NCBI RefSeq assembly: GCF_009852415.1
Contig: NZ_WOXS01000002.1
Span: 3,308,501-3,372,500, forward strand
From: Streptomyces sp. Tu 3180
GTDB lineage: Bacteria > Actinomycetota > Actinomycetes > Streptomycetales > Streptomycetaceae
Length of the DNA: 64,000 bases
Direction: 5' to 3'
Position 1 is the stretch's first letter, and the number at the start of each line of letters is the position of its first letter. The translations under genes were made by a program, and so were the position numbers. Positions 19,197 through 27,527 of the stretch are shown piece by piece. The notes under the pieces were generated by a model, which was not told the DNA's origin, made no database searches, and was given only the letters and a program-made list of their open reading frames with translations.

Positions 19197-20179
19197 GGCG
19201 GCGGCGCACGGGACGGCGCACGGGTCCGCTGCTCGCCGGGCTGCTGCTGGCGGGGGTCGCCTCCGCCTGCGGGCTGACCAGCGGCTCCCCCATGGTCGAC
19301 GACGTGGAGCCGGGCTCGATCGGGAGGGGCAGGCCCCTGGAGGGCGCGGAGCTCACCGTCACCTCCAAGGAGTTCACCGAGCAGCTCGTCCTCGGCGCGA
19401 TCATGGGCATCGCCTTCCAGGCGGCCGGCGCGGAGGTCGTCGACCGCACCGGCATCCAGGGCTCGGTCGGCTCCCGGGAGGCGGTGGTCAAGGGGGAGGC
19501 GGACGCCGGGTACGAGTACACGGGCACCGCCTGGATCACCTACCAGGGCAACAGCACGCCCATCCCCGACCCGCGCGAGCAGTGGCTGGCGGTGCGCGAG
19601 GCCGACCGGGGGAACGGCGTGACCTGGCTGGAGCCGTCGGAGCTGAACAACACCTACGCCCTGGCCATGAACCGGTCCCACCACGAGAAGTACGGCACGG
19701 ACACCCTGTCCGAGGTGGCGGCGCTGGCGAAGTCCGACCCGGGCGCGGTGACGCTGTGCGTGGAGGGCGAGTTCGCCAACCGGGCGGACGGGCTGCCGGG
19801 CATGGAGAACGCCTACGGCATGGACGTCCCGGCGCGCAACGTCACGCAGATGGACACCGGGATCATCTACACCCAGACGGCGAAGGGCGCCTGCACCTAC
19901 GGCGAGGTCTTCACCACCGACGGCCGCATCGACTCCATGGACCTGGTGGTGATGGAGGACGACGAGAGGTTCTTCCCCAACTACAACGCGGCGCCGACGG
20001 TCAACAGCGACACCCTGGAGGAGTGGCCGGCCATCGCCGGGGTGCTCGCGCCGGTCACCGCGCGGCTGGACAACGACGTGGCGCGGAGGCTGAACGCGAA
20101 GGTGGACGTGGACGGGCAGGACCCGCACCAGGTGGCGCTGGACTGGATGGTGGAGGAGGGGTTCGTGAAGGAGGGGTAG
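19193..20179 (+). CDS. Glycine-betaine-type substrate-binding lipoprotein
   Basis: Extracytoplasmic solute-binding protein (OpuAC/ProX type) of 328 residues. A basic start and hydrophobic stretch lead to the lipobox LAGVASAC with Cys26 as the lipidated residue. The mature part begins with TVTSKEFTEQLVLGAIMGIAF, a typical ligand-binding strand, and includes YEYTGTAWITY. The GTG start overlaps the upstream permease stop (GTGA), so it is third in a tightly coupled operon. The ligand is probably betaine, choline or ectoine; not resolvable by sequence alone. Confidence 0.9.
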   Translation: MRRRRTGRRTGPLLAGLLLAGVASACGLTSGSPMVDDVEPGSIGRGRPLEGAELTVTSKEFTEQLVLGAIMGIAFQAAGAEVVDRTGIQGSVGSREAVVKGEADAGYEYTGTAWITYQGNSTPIPDPREQWLAVREADRGNGVTWLEPSELNNTYALAMNRSHHEKYGTDTLSEVAALAKSDPGAVTLCVEGEFANRADGLPGMENAYGMDVPARNVTQMDTGIIYTQTAKGACTYGEVFTTDGRIDSMDLVVMEDDERFFPNYNAAPTVNSDTLEEWPAIAGVLAPVTARLDNDVARRLNAKVDVDGQDPHQVALDWMVEEGFVKEG

Positions 20180-20193
20180 GTCTCCTTCGTCCG

Positions 20194-20211
20194 GACCGGG
20201 CGGACCCGGTC
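20194..20211 (+). terminator. Short hairpin after the ABC operon
   Basis: A perfect 7-base stem GACCGGG / CCCGGTC with a four-base loop begins 15 bases beyond the stop codon. It is a candidate terminator; there is no T-tract. Confidence 0.5.
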
Positions 20212-20265
20212 TCCGCCGGGAGCTGTCCGGCCGATCAGGGCGAGGCGGCCGCCTCCGCTCCGGGA

Positions 20266-20311
20266 CGCGGACCGCGCCGCCCGGACGGGGCACCGGCCGG
20301 CGCGGTCCGCG
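20266..20311. repeat. 14-base inverted repeat upstream of the AraC gene
   Basis: CGCGGACCGCGCCG (20266-20279) and its exact complement (20298-20311) are separated by 18 bases. The pair could fold as a stable hairpin (second terminator) or act as an operator for the AraC gene 156 bases downstream. Confidence 0.45.
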
Positions 20312-20467
20312 AGCACGGCCGTGACCGGGTCCTCACCGTCCGGAACACCCTCTCGGCCATTTCCGCCGCATACCGAGAAGGCCGAGAACGCACCGGACAT
20401 ATCGGCGCTCCCGGTGCAGGATCGTGCCGCCGCGGGGGTCCCGCGGCTCGACCGAGGGGGAAGAGGC

Positions 20468-21346
20468 ATGCAGATCCACAAGGATCCCGGCGGGACGTGG
20501 GAATGGGCGTCGGCCCTGCCCGATGCGCGGCTGTCTCCGGGCGTGATCCGGTACCGGGGATACCGGCTGGCTCTGGGCCTGCCACGCCAGCGCCTGGAGG
20601 TGCCCGCGGATGCGGTCACGCTCGTGATCAACTTCGATGGGGAGCTGCGGCTGACCGACGTGCGCGATCCCGGCACCGCGACCACGCACCGCTTCCTGAC
20701 CTGCGGGCTGCGGACGTCGGCCACGCTGGGCGAGCACGACGGGAGCCTGTACGGCGTGGAGGTCGTCCTCACCCCGTGGGCGGCCTTCACCCTGCTCGGC
20801 GTGGCCATGCAGGAGTGCTCGGAGACGGTCGTCGACGCCAGTGAGCTGCTCGGCCGCCGCGTCGATGAGCTCGCCGAGTCCCTGGCGTCCCGTTCCCGCT
20901 GGGAGGAGCGCTTCGAGCTGCTCGACATCACGCTGACGCGGTGGGCGGCCGGCGGCCCCGCCTGCCCGCCGCGGATCGTCTGGGCGTGGGACCAGCTCGC
21001 CCGGACGTCCGGCAGGACGCGCATCCAGGACGTGGCCGAGGGCAGCGGCTGGGGGCGGCGGCAGTTCGAGTACCGGTTCCGCCGGCACATCGGCGTGCCG
21101 GCCAAGTCCGCGGCGCGCATCATGCGGCTCCAGCGGGCGCTGCGGCTGCTGAGCGAGGGGCGGGCACCGGTCGAGGCGGCGACGGCGTCCGGCTTCTTCG
21201 ACCAGGCGCACCTCACGCGCGAGGTCACCACGATGACCGGCCGCCCGCCGACGCGGCTGCTGGCCGCCCGTCGTCGCGCTGCTCCCGGGCCCGGGGCGCG
21301 CGACCGCCTGGACGGACGGATCACCAGTGTCCTGGTCCCCCGCTGA
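20468..21346 (+). CDS. AraC family transcriptional regulator
   Basis: Regulator of 292 residues. The N-terminal 150 residues form a sensor domain of unknown ligand. The C-terminal AraC-type double helix-turn-helix covers about residues 190-275: TRIQDVAEGSGWGRRQFEYRF then EAATASGFFDQAHLTREV, ending GRPPTRLL. The start is the ATG at 20468 because GAGGGGGAAGAGG precedes it; an upstream ATG at 20321 adds an unconserved-looking leader. It lies 138 bases before a secreted protease-inhibitor gene on the same strand, a possible target. Confidence 0.87.
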   Translation: MQIHKDPGGTWEWASALPDARLSPGVIRYRGYRLALGLPRQRLEVPADAVTLVINFDGELRLTDVRDPGTATTHRFLTCGLRTSATLGEHDGSLYGVEVVLTPWAAFTLLGVAMQECSETVVDASELLGRRVDELAESLASRSRWEERFELLDITLTRWAAGGPACPPRIVWAWDQLARTSGRTRIQDVAEGSGWGRRQFEYRFRRHIGVPAKSAARIMRLQRALRLLSEGRAPVEAATASGFFDQAHLTREVTTMTGRPPTRLLAARRRAAPGPGARDRLDGRITSVLVPR

Positions 21347-21484
21347 GTGCGCCTTCCCCGGCCGCACGCACGTCCGTCGGCCGAGTGCGCTTTCGTCCAA
21401 GACGCCACAGACCACCCGGTGGGAGTGTTCCACGCGTTCCGACACGTATCCGCACCGGGCGGTACGGCAGAAGGGGGAAACGGC

Positions 21485-21874
21485 ATGTCCGTTCGCACAC
21501 GCATCGCGCTTCTGGCGGGCACGGCGGTTCTGGGCGGGGGTCTCGTCCTCGCCCCGAGTGCGGGAGCGTCCGAGGAGGCCGGGCCGACCGCCGTGGCGAA
21601 CACCTGCAACGCGGGCTACTACTGCGTCTACTGGGACGCCGACTACGGCGGCAGGGAGTACCTGTTCGGGGGCGACAACTCCAGTTGGGCGCAGTGGGCC
21701 ATCTTCAACGACGACTCGTCGTCCTGGAACGGCGGCACCTCCGGAATGGGCGTGATCCTCTACGGCGACGAGGGGTACAGCCGTCAGCTGGGCTGCCTGC
21801 CCCGGGGCAGGGGCTGGACCCAGCACCGGCCCAACGACGACGGCGAGAGCAACAAGTGGACGTGGAACTGCTGA
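21485..21874 (+). CDS. Secreted peptidase inhibitor, family I36
   Basis: Secreted protein of 129 residues related to SMI, the Streptomyces metalloproteinase inhibitor, which has a crystallin-like fold. The signal peptide (MSVRTRIALLAGTAVLGGGL, then an Ala-Gly-Ala cleavage zone near residue 30) is followed by NTCNAGYYCVYWDADYGG, the family start with its first disulfide. Four mature cysteines are visible (in TCN, YYC, LGC and the C-terminal WNC), enough for two disulfides. AAGGGGGAAA lies before the ATG. The target may be a secreted metalloprotease of the same strain; the M6 protease in this window is one candidate, purely as inference. Confidence 0.87.
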   Translation: MSVRTRIALLAGTAVLGGGLVLAPSAGASEEAGPTAVANTCNAGYYCVYWDADYGGREYLFGGDNSSWAQWAIFNDDSSSWNGGTSGMGVILYGDEGYSRQLGCLPRGRGWTQHRPNDDGESNKWTWNC

Positions 21875-21897
21875 CACGGTCCGGCTGAGCAGTCCCC

Positions 21898-21934
21898 GCG
21901 GTCCCGGACGGGTACACCCCCCGTCCGGGACCGC
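21898..21934 (+). terminator. Terminator after the I36 inhibitor
   Basis: Perfect 15-base stem (GCGGTCCCGGACGGG and complement) with a seven-base loop, 24 bases after the stop. Confidence 0.75.
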
Positions 21935-21960
21935 CCGTCCCGGATCCGTGGAGGCCCCGT

Positions 21961-22905
21961 ATGCCCCGCCGCAGCCCACCGCGGCCGGCTCTGTCCGCCG
22001 GTCGCGCCACCGCACTCGCACTCGCGCTCGCGCTCGTGACCTCGTGCACGGCACCGGAGGGCGGCCCGCCGCCGGCCGCGCGGCGGGCGGTCACCGGCTC
22101 GCAGCTCGCGCAGGTCCAGGGCGACGCCGCCGAGCAGAAGCTGCTGTTCGACGCCGAGGAGAGGATGATCGCGACCTGTATGCGCGAACGTGGCCGGCCG
22201 TACCGGCCCCTTGCGTGGCACAGCCGTTCCCCGCTCCCGGAGGAGGACCCGCGGAACGGGGACGACGTGGCGCTGCGGCGGCGTGCGGGGTACGGCGCTG
22301 CCGCAGCCGCCGCTCCCCCGCCGCCCGCTGATCCCAACGGGGACCACATGCGCTCGCTGCCGCGCGAGCAGCGCGCCCGCTACGGGCAGGCGCTGCTCGG
22401 CACGGCCGCGCACCGGATCGACGTGGAGCTCCCCGACGGTGTCGCGTTCCTCAACGCCGACGGCTGCATCGCCCGGGCCGAGCGACGGCTCTACGGGGAC
22501 CTGGCGACATGGCTGAAGGCGCAGATGGTCGTCGTGAACCTGGAGGGGGAGGTCAGCCGGAGGATCTTCGCCGACAAACGGGTCGGACGAACCGTCGGGC
22601 CGTGGCGCGCGTGCATGAAGGCGGCCGGCCACGCCTACTCCGACCCGGAAGCGGCGAGGGCGGAGTTCGTCGAGGCGTACCGGGCGTCCGCGGAACGCGG
22701 TGCCGGGCGGGACGGCACCGCGCGGCTGCGGCGCCGGGAAGTCCGGGTCGCGGTGGCCGACGCCCTGTGCGACCGGCGCGTCGGCCGTTCCCGCGTCATC
22801 CGTCTCCTGGACCGGAAACACCGCGGCGAGCTGGCCCGGGAGCGCGGTCAGGACATCGGCACCTACCGTGTCCTGCGCGAGCGTGCCCTTGCCCGGGTCG
22901 AGTGA
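21961..22905 (+). CDS. Putative lipoprotein, function unknown
   Basis: Protein of 314 residues. A signal peptide with a run of Ala-Leu leads to the lipobox LVTSC, Cys29. The mature protein is Arg/Ala-rich and mainly helical, with a repeated-looking CMRERGRPYRPLAW / CMKAAGHAYSDPEAA pattern. These are two cysteine-containing segments, each followed by an aromatic, suggesting an internal duplication. No family recognised beyond generic actinobacterial lipoproteins. GGAGG lies before the ATG. It follows the I36 gene behind a terminator, so it is probably transcribed separately. Confidence 0.78.
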   Translation: MPRRSPPRPALSAGRATALALALALVTSCTAPEGGPPPAARRAVTGSQLAQVQGDAAEQKLLFDAEERMIATCMRERGRPYRPLAWHSRSPLPEEDPRNGDDVALRRRAGYGAAAAAAPPPPADPNGDHMRSLPREQRARYGQALLGTAAHRIDVELPDGVAFLNADGCIARAERRLYGDLATWLKAQMVVVNLEGEVSRRIFADKRVGRTVGPWRACMKAAGHAYSDPEAARAEFVEAYRASAERGAGRDGTARLRRREVRVAVADALCDRRVGRSRVIRLLDRKHRGELARERGQDIGTYRVLRERALARVE

Positions 22906-23033
22906 AAGGGCGCCGGCCCCGGTACCCGACGGGAACGGGTCGTCCGTTCCGCACGCAACCGCCCCCGCACGGGGCGGGAGCGACCGGTCCGGTTCCCGCT
23001 CGAGCCGCCTCACCTCGCCCGGCCGGACGGTTC

Positions 23034-23825
23034 CTAGCAGCTCGGGACCTTGCCGGTGCCCTTCTCCAGCGCGACCAGGGCGTCGATCGCGCCCCCGAGG
23101 GTGGTGACCGGGATCAGGCGCAGCCCTTCGGGAAGTTCGGCCTGCGCCTCCGCGCACTCGGCCTCGGGCACCAGGAAGACGGTGGCGCCGTCCCTCCGGG
23201 CCGCCTGGGTCTTCAGCGGTACGCCGCCCACCGCGCCGACCGTGCCGTCCGCGTCGATCGTGCCCGTGCCGGCGACGACCCGGCCGCCGGTGAGGTCGCC
23301 GCCGCTGCCGTCGCCGTCCAGCTTGTCGACGATGCCGAGGGAGAACAGCAGGCCGGCGCTGGGGCCGCCGACGTCGGCGAGCTTCAGGTCGACCTCGATG
23401 TCCTCGTCCTCGAGGCCCAGGTGGCCCAGGGCGGCCTCGGTCGCCTCGTCCTGGGACTCCTCCATCTGCTTCCGGTTGTACTGCTCGATCTCCTCCAGGT
23501 CGTCCCCGCTCGGGTAGACCGAGTCGCGGGGCATGACCGCCCGGTCGGTGTCGAACCAGCTGTCGATCACGTCCGGGAGACCCACGCGGGTGTCCGGGGA
23601 GGTCGCCTCGATGGTCGTCATCCGCAGCTCTCCGCTGGTCTCGCGCACCGGTGCGCCCGAGACCGTGATGACCTGCGTGCCCCGGTACTCACCGAGCACG
23701 TCCGCCGTCGCCCCGGGCTGTGCCACCGAGAACGGCAGCGGCGCGAACACCGCCGTGGCCAGCAGGGCGGCGACGGGGGCGGCGCAGACGGCCAGGGCCT
23801 GGGGGCGCGTGAGACGAGAGAGCAC
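23034..23825 (-). CDS. Membrane-anchored Lon-like (S16) serine protease without PDZ
   Basis: Protein of 263 residues. An N-terminal membrane segment (residues 9-33) precedes an extracytoplasmic domain resembling the proteolytic domain of Lon and of YlbL. The Ser-Lys dyad is visible as Ser156 in GGPSAGL and Lys205 in GVPLKTQAA, with the strand VVAGTGTIDADGTVGAVGG between them. YlbL-type proteins normally carry a PDZ domain before S16; here the intervening about 100 residues do not show one. Start GTG at 23825. Convergent with the lipoprotein gene. Substrate unknown. Confidence 0.82.
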   Translation of the reverse strand: MLSRLTRPQALAVCAAPVAALLATAVFAPLPFSVAQPGATADVLGEYRGTQVITVSGAPVRETSGELRMTTIEATSPDTRVGLPDVIDSWFDTDRAVMPRDSVYPSGDDLEEIEQYNRKQMEESQDEATEAALGHLGLEDEDIEVDLKLADVGGPSAGLLFSLGIVDKLDGDGSGGDLTGGRVVAGTGTIDADGTVGAVGGVPLKTQAARRDGATVFLVPEAECAEAQAELPEGLRLIPVTTLGGAIDALVALEKGTGKVPSC

Positions 23826-24013
23826 GGGATCAATCTAACGTGACCGGCTTCCGCCCCGGTCGCGGGCGGTCGCGCCCCACCCGTCGCCCCGGTGCCCCGG
23901 GAGCCCGGGGCGCCCCGTCGGCGCCGGGCCGTGCGATCCGCCCGGACCCGCCCCGACCGGACCCGCCCCGGTCCGCAGCCGCGCCGGCGGCTCCGGCGCC
24001 GGTGCGGCCCCGC

Positions 24014-24655
24014 TCACCGCAGCGCCTCCGCGACCTCCCTGGCCGCGTCCATGACCCTGGGGCCGACCCGTTCCGGGACGACGTCCGCCAGCATGACGAC
24101 GCCGACGCTCCCCTCGACGCCCGTGACGCCCAGCAGCGGCGCCGCCGCGCCGCAGGCCCCGGCCTCCAGCTCGCCGTGGGTGAGGGTGTAGCCGGGGTCC
24201 TCCGCCCGGTGCTGCCGGGCCGAGAGGATCGCCTTGCCGGCGGCCCCCCGGTCCAGCGGGTGCCGGAACCCCGCCCGGTACGCCACGTGGTAGTCCGTCC
24301 ACGACGGCTCCACCACGGCCACCGCCAGTGCCTCCGCCCCGTCCACCAGCGTCAGGTGCGCCGTCGCGCCGATGTCCTCCGCCAGCGACCGCAGCGCCGG
24401 CAGGGCCGCCTCGCGCACCAGCGGATGCACCTGCCGGCCCAGTCGCAGCACACCTAGCCCGACCCGGGCCCGCCCGCCCAGGTCGCGGCGGACCAGGGCG
24501 TGCTGTTCCAGCGTGGCGAGCAACCGGTATATGACAGTCCGGTTCACGCCCAGTTTGTGGGAAAGCTCGGTGACGGTCAGCCCGTGGTCCGTATCGGCGA
24601 GCAGCTTGAGGACACGCAGTCCCCTGTCGAGCGTCTGAGAGGTCTCCGCGGTCAC
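24014..24655 (-). CDS. IclR family transcriptional regulator
   Basis: Regulator of 213 residues, a little short for IclR. The N-terminal winged helix (TLDRGLRVLKLLADTDHGLTV; GVNRTVIYRLLATLEQHALV) is followed by the effector domain (ATAHLTLVDGAEALAVAVVEP; HPLDRGAAGKAILSA). The GTG at 24655 is chosen because AAAGGAG lies eight bases before it; the earlier GTG at 24664 overlaps that site. From memory, an IclR gene called hpdR at this position in S. coelicolor represses the 4-hydroxyphenylpyruvate dioxygenase gene. This is likely its orthologue by synteny, but I cannot confirm it here. Confidence 0.88.
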   Translation of the reverse strand: MTAETSQTLDRGLRVLKLLADTDHGLTVTELSHKLGVNRTVIYRLLATLEQHALVRRDLGGRARVGLGVLRLGRQVHPLVREAALPALRSLAEDIGATAHLTLVDGAEALAVAVVEPSWTDYHVAYRAGFRHPLDRGAAGKAILSARQHRAEDPGYTLTHGELEAGACGAAAPLLGVTGVEGSVGVVMLADVVPERVGPRVMDAAREVAEALR

Positions 24656-24977
24656 GACGCCCACTCCTTTGGTGGTGAGGTCGGCGGCCCTCTCACGGAA
24701 GACGCGTCACCGAGTCCCGTCGGTCACGCGCCTCAGAGGCCGCCGATCGGCCGGCGGCCCGGCTGTCTCCCGGGCACAGTCGCTTCACGGCTGCGCTCCG
24801 CGGCGGCGCTGCCACGGGGCGTGTGCGTAGCGGGACAGTAGCGAGCCGGTTCGGTCAGCGGAAGGCTCCGTCCAGAATCCGGGCACATCCGCCGCCGAAG
24901 TGGTTCCGTTTGTCCGGGTGTGCGCACCGCCTCCGCGCCTCGCCCGGCCTCCCCGCGCCGGCCTGCGGCCCACGGGG
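24656..24977. other. Intergenic region before the IclR gene
   Basis: These 322 bases between the helicase stop and the IclR start show no convincing gene. They hold the IclR ribosome binding site (AAAGGAG next to the start) and presumably its promoter. I see no long inverted repeat. Confidence 0.5.
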
Positions 24978-26783
24978 TCACCGCATGCGCGTGGCCCACT
25001 CCCGCACCTTGTCGATCCGCTGGCGCAGCTGCCCCGCGGTGGCCTCCGCCGCGGGCGGGCCGCCGCAGACCCGGCGCAGCTCCGTGTGGATGACGCCGTG
25101 CGGCTTGCCGCTCTGGTGGACGTACGCGCCGACCAGGTTGTTGAGCTGCCGGCGCAGCTCCATCATCTCCTTGTGGGAGACCACCGGGCGCCGCTCGGCG
25201 GGCAGCTCCAGCAGATCGGCCTCGGCGTCCGGCTTCTTGCGGCTGTGCGCGATCTGCCGGGCCTGCCGCTTCTGCAGCAGCAGCTGCACCTGGTCGGGTT
25301 CGAGGAGTCCGGGGATGCCGAGGTAGTCCTGCTCCTCCTCGCTGCCGGGGTGCGCCTGCATGCCGAACTCGGCGCCGTTGTACATCACCCGGTCGAAGAC
25401 GGCGTCGGACTCCAGCGCCTCGAAGGGCAGCATGTCCTGCTCGCCGGTGTCCTCGTCCTGCTCCCGGTTCGCCTCCTCCATCTCCTTCTCGGACTCGGCG
25501 TACGGGTCCTCCTCGCCGTCCTTCTTCGGCTTGTCGAGGACGTGGTCGCGCTCGCGTTCCATCTCGTTGGCGAAGCCGAGCAGGTCCGGGACGGTCGGCA
25601 GGAACACGGACGCGGTCTCGCCGCGCCGCCGGGACCGTACGAAACGGCCGACGGCCTGGGCGAAGAACAGCGGGGTGGAGATCGTGGTGGCGTACACGCC
25701 GACCGCGAGGCGCGGCACGTCGACGCCCTCGGACACCATGCGGACGGCGACCATCCAGCGGTCGTCGCTCGCGCTGAAGTCGTCGATCCGCTTCGACGCG
25801 CCGGTGTCGTCGGACAGCACCAGGGTGGCCCTGTGGCCGGTGATGTCCCGGATGAGCTTGGCGTAGGCCCGCGCGGACTCCTGGTCGGAGGCGATGACGA
25901 GGGCGCCGGCGTCCGGGATGGCCTTGCGGACCTCGGTGAGGCGCTGGTCGGCGGCGCGCAGCACGGACGGCATCCACTCGCCGCGCGGATCGAGGGCGGT
26001 GCGCCAGGCCTGGCTGATCGCGTCCTTGGTCATGGGCTCGCCGAGACGGGCCTCGATCTCGTCGCCGGCCTTGGTGCGCCAGCGCATGTTGCCGCTGTAG
26101 GACAGGAAGATGACGGGCCGGACGACGCCGTCGGCGAGCGCGGAGCCGTACCCGTAGGTGTAGTCGGCGGACGACCGCCGGATCCCGTCGTCGCCCTCCT
26201 CGTACGTCACGAAGGGGATGGGGTTGGTGTCGGACCGGAACGGCGTACCGGTCAGCGCGAGCCGCCGGGTGGCCGGCTCGAACGCCTCCAGGCAGGCCTC
26301 GCCCCAGGACTTGGAGTCACCGGCGTGGTGGATCTCGTCGAGGATGACGAGGGTCTTGCGCTGCTCGACGCGGTTGCGGTGCAGCATGGGGCGCACGCCC
26401 ACACCGGCGTACGTCACGGCGACGCCGTCGTACTCCCTGCCGAGCGGGCCCGCGCTGTACTCGGGGTCCAGCTTGATGCCTATCCGCGCGGCGGCCTCGG
26501 CCCACTGCTTCTTCAGGTGCTCGGTGGGCGCGACGACGGTCACCTGCTGCACGACGTGGTGGTGCAGCAGCCAGGAGGCCAGCGTCAGGGCGAAGGTGGT
26601 CTTGCCGGCGCCGGGGGTGGCGACCGCCAGGAAGTCGCGCGGCTGCTCCTGGATGTACTTCTCCATCGCCCCCTGCTGCCAGGCGCGCAGCTTGCTGGCG
26701 GTGCCCCAGGGGGCGCGGCCCGGGAAGGCGGGCGACAGGTGGTGCGAGTGGGCGGCGGCGCTGGAGCTGGCGGTGGTAGTCAC
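24978..26783 (-). CDS. DEAD/DEAH-box (superfamily 2) helicase
   Basis: Cytoplasmic ATP-dependent nucleic-acid helicase of 601 residues. Motif I is ATPGAGKT (55-62), motif II is DEIH (149-152), motif III is LTGTPFR, and motif VI is QAVGRFVRSRRRG. The arrangement resembles XPB/type-III-restriction-like helicases. A highly acidic segment (EEDPYAESEKEMEEANREQ) lies after motif VI, and the C-terminus is helical. The GTG start is at 26783. It is conserved in Streptomyces from memory; role unknown. No nuclease or methylase is adjacent, so it is unlikely to be part of a restriction system. Confidence 0.9.
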   Translation of the reverse strand: MTTTASSSAAAHSHHLSPAFPGRAPWGTASKLRAWQQGAMEKYIQEQPRDFLAVATPGAGKTTFALTLASWLLHHHVVQQVTVVAPTEHLKKQWAEAAARIGIKLDPEYSAGPLGREYDGVAVTYAGVGVRPMLHRNRVEQRKTLVILDEIHHAGDSKSWGEACLEAFEPATRRLALTGTPFRSDTNPIPFVTYEEGDDGIRRSSADYTYGYGSALADGVVRPVIFLSYSGNMRWRTKAGDEIEARLGEPMTKDAISQAWRTALDPRGEWMPSVLRAADQRLTEVRKAIPDAGALVIASDQESARAYAKLIRDITGHRATLVLSDDTGASKRIDDFSASDDRWMVAVRMVSEGVDVPRLAVGVYATTISTPLFFAQAVGRFVRSRRRGETASVFLPTVPDLLGFANEMERERDHVLDKPKKDGEEDPYAESEKEMEEANREQDEDTGEQDMLPFEALESDAVFDRVMYNGAEFGMQAHPGSEEEQDYLGIPGLLEPDQVQLLLQKRQARQIAHSRKKPDAEADLLELPAERRPVVSHKEMMELRRQLNNLVGAYVHQSGKPHGVIHTELRRVCGGPPAAEATAGQLRQRIDKVREWATRMR

Positions 26784-26900
26784 GGTCTCCGTTGTGGGGG
26801 TCGGGCGGCTCGGCTACGTATGACAACCGGGCCACCCTACCGGCGGGCCGGGACCGCCGACGCGTGGACCGTGCCGGGTCCCCCGGGGGTGGGACCGACG

Positions 26901-27290
26901 TCACACCGGTGGTTCGGACAGCTCCCGCAGAGCCTCGGAGATCGCCTCGGCCTCGTCCGCGGCGCCGGTGGCCACCGCGGTCACCGGGCGTTCGGCGGCG
27001 TCGACGTCCGGACGCAGCTGCACGTCGTTCATCGCCGGGAAGACGACGCAGGAGGTCCACGCCGTCCGTTTGTTCCCCTCGATGAAGGGGCGGTCGGCCG
27101 CGAGTGACTGCAGGAGCGCCGCGGCCTCGTCGAACAGGTCCGGGTACGCCTCCTGCCCGAACACCGCGGCCGCCGGACGGTGGACGGCCGACCCCAGCGG
27201 GCCCGCGTCACGGACGACGACGTCCTGGTCGTCGACCGCGAGACCCGCGACGGCCGGGACGTCCTCGGCCGTCAGGTGGACACGGGTCAC
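26901..27290 (-). CDS. Doc/Fic family toxin (death-on-curing) with altered motif
   Basis: Protein of 129 residues with the Doc/Fic fold motif RPFIEGNKRTAW (residues 67-78). In active Doc proteins the motif begins with a catalytic His (HxFx[D/E]xNKR); here position 67 is Arg (codon CGC, one transition from CAC). GQEAYPDLFDEAAALLQSLAAD matches the helix before the motif. The GTG start overlaps the upstream antitoxin stop (GTGA), a classic toxin-antitoxin arrangement. Doc phosphorylates EF-Tu; whether this variant does is doubtful. Confidence 0.82.
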   Translation of the reverse strand: MTRVHLTAEDVPAVAGLAVDDQDVVVRDAGPLGSAVHRPAAAVFGQEAYPDLFDEAAALLQSLAADRPFIEGNKRTAWTSCVVFPAMNDVQLRPDVDAAERPVTAVATGAADEAEAISEALRELSEPPV

Positions 27291-27481
27291 TTGAGCCTCT
27301 CCGGCGGCTCGGCCCACTGGGCGGTCTGCTCCTTGGCCGCCTTGCGCGCGAGTGCCTCGTGAGCCGTCCGGGCCAGGTGGTCGTCCACGGCCCCGAGCAG
27401 TGTCGCGTGCATGCCGACCCCCTCCTCCTCGGCGCGCAGCCTCAGGGCTTCCGTCTGGTCGTCGCGGGGACGCGGGTTCAT
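27287..27481 (-). CDS. Antitoxin-like small protein, probable ribbon-helix-helix
   Basis: Protein of 64 residues, first in a two-gene unit with the Doc homologue. The start MNPRPRDDQTEALRLRAEEEG resembles the beta-strand and first helix of ribbon-helix-helix antitoxins (typically RLRDDQTEALR.RAEEEGRS). The second part (VDDHLARTAHEALARKAAKEQ) would be the toxin-binding helix. The stop overlaps the toxin start by three bases. The product would bind the toxin and its own promoter. Confidence 0.78.
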   Translation of the reverse strand: MNPRPRDDQTEALRLRAEEEGVGMHATLLGAVDDHLARTAHEALARKAAKEQTAQWAEPPERLK

Positions 27482-27527
27482 GGCCGTACCAGAACGGCAC
27501 CCACGGATGGGGCCGGACCGGTACCAC

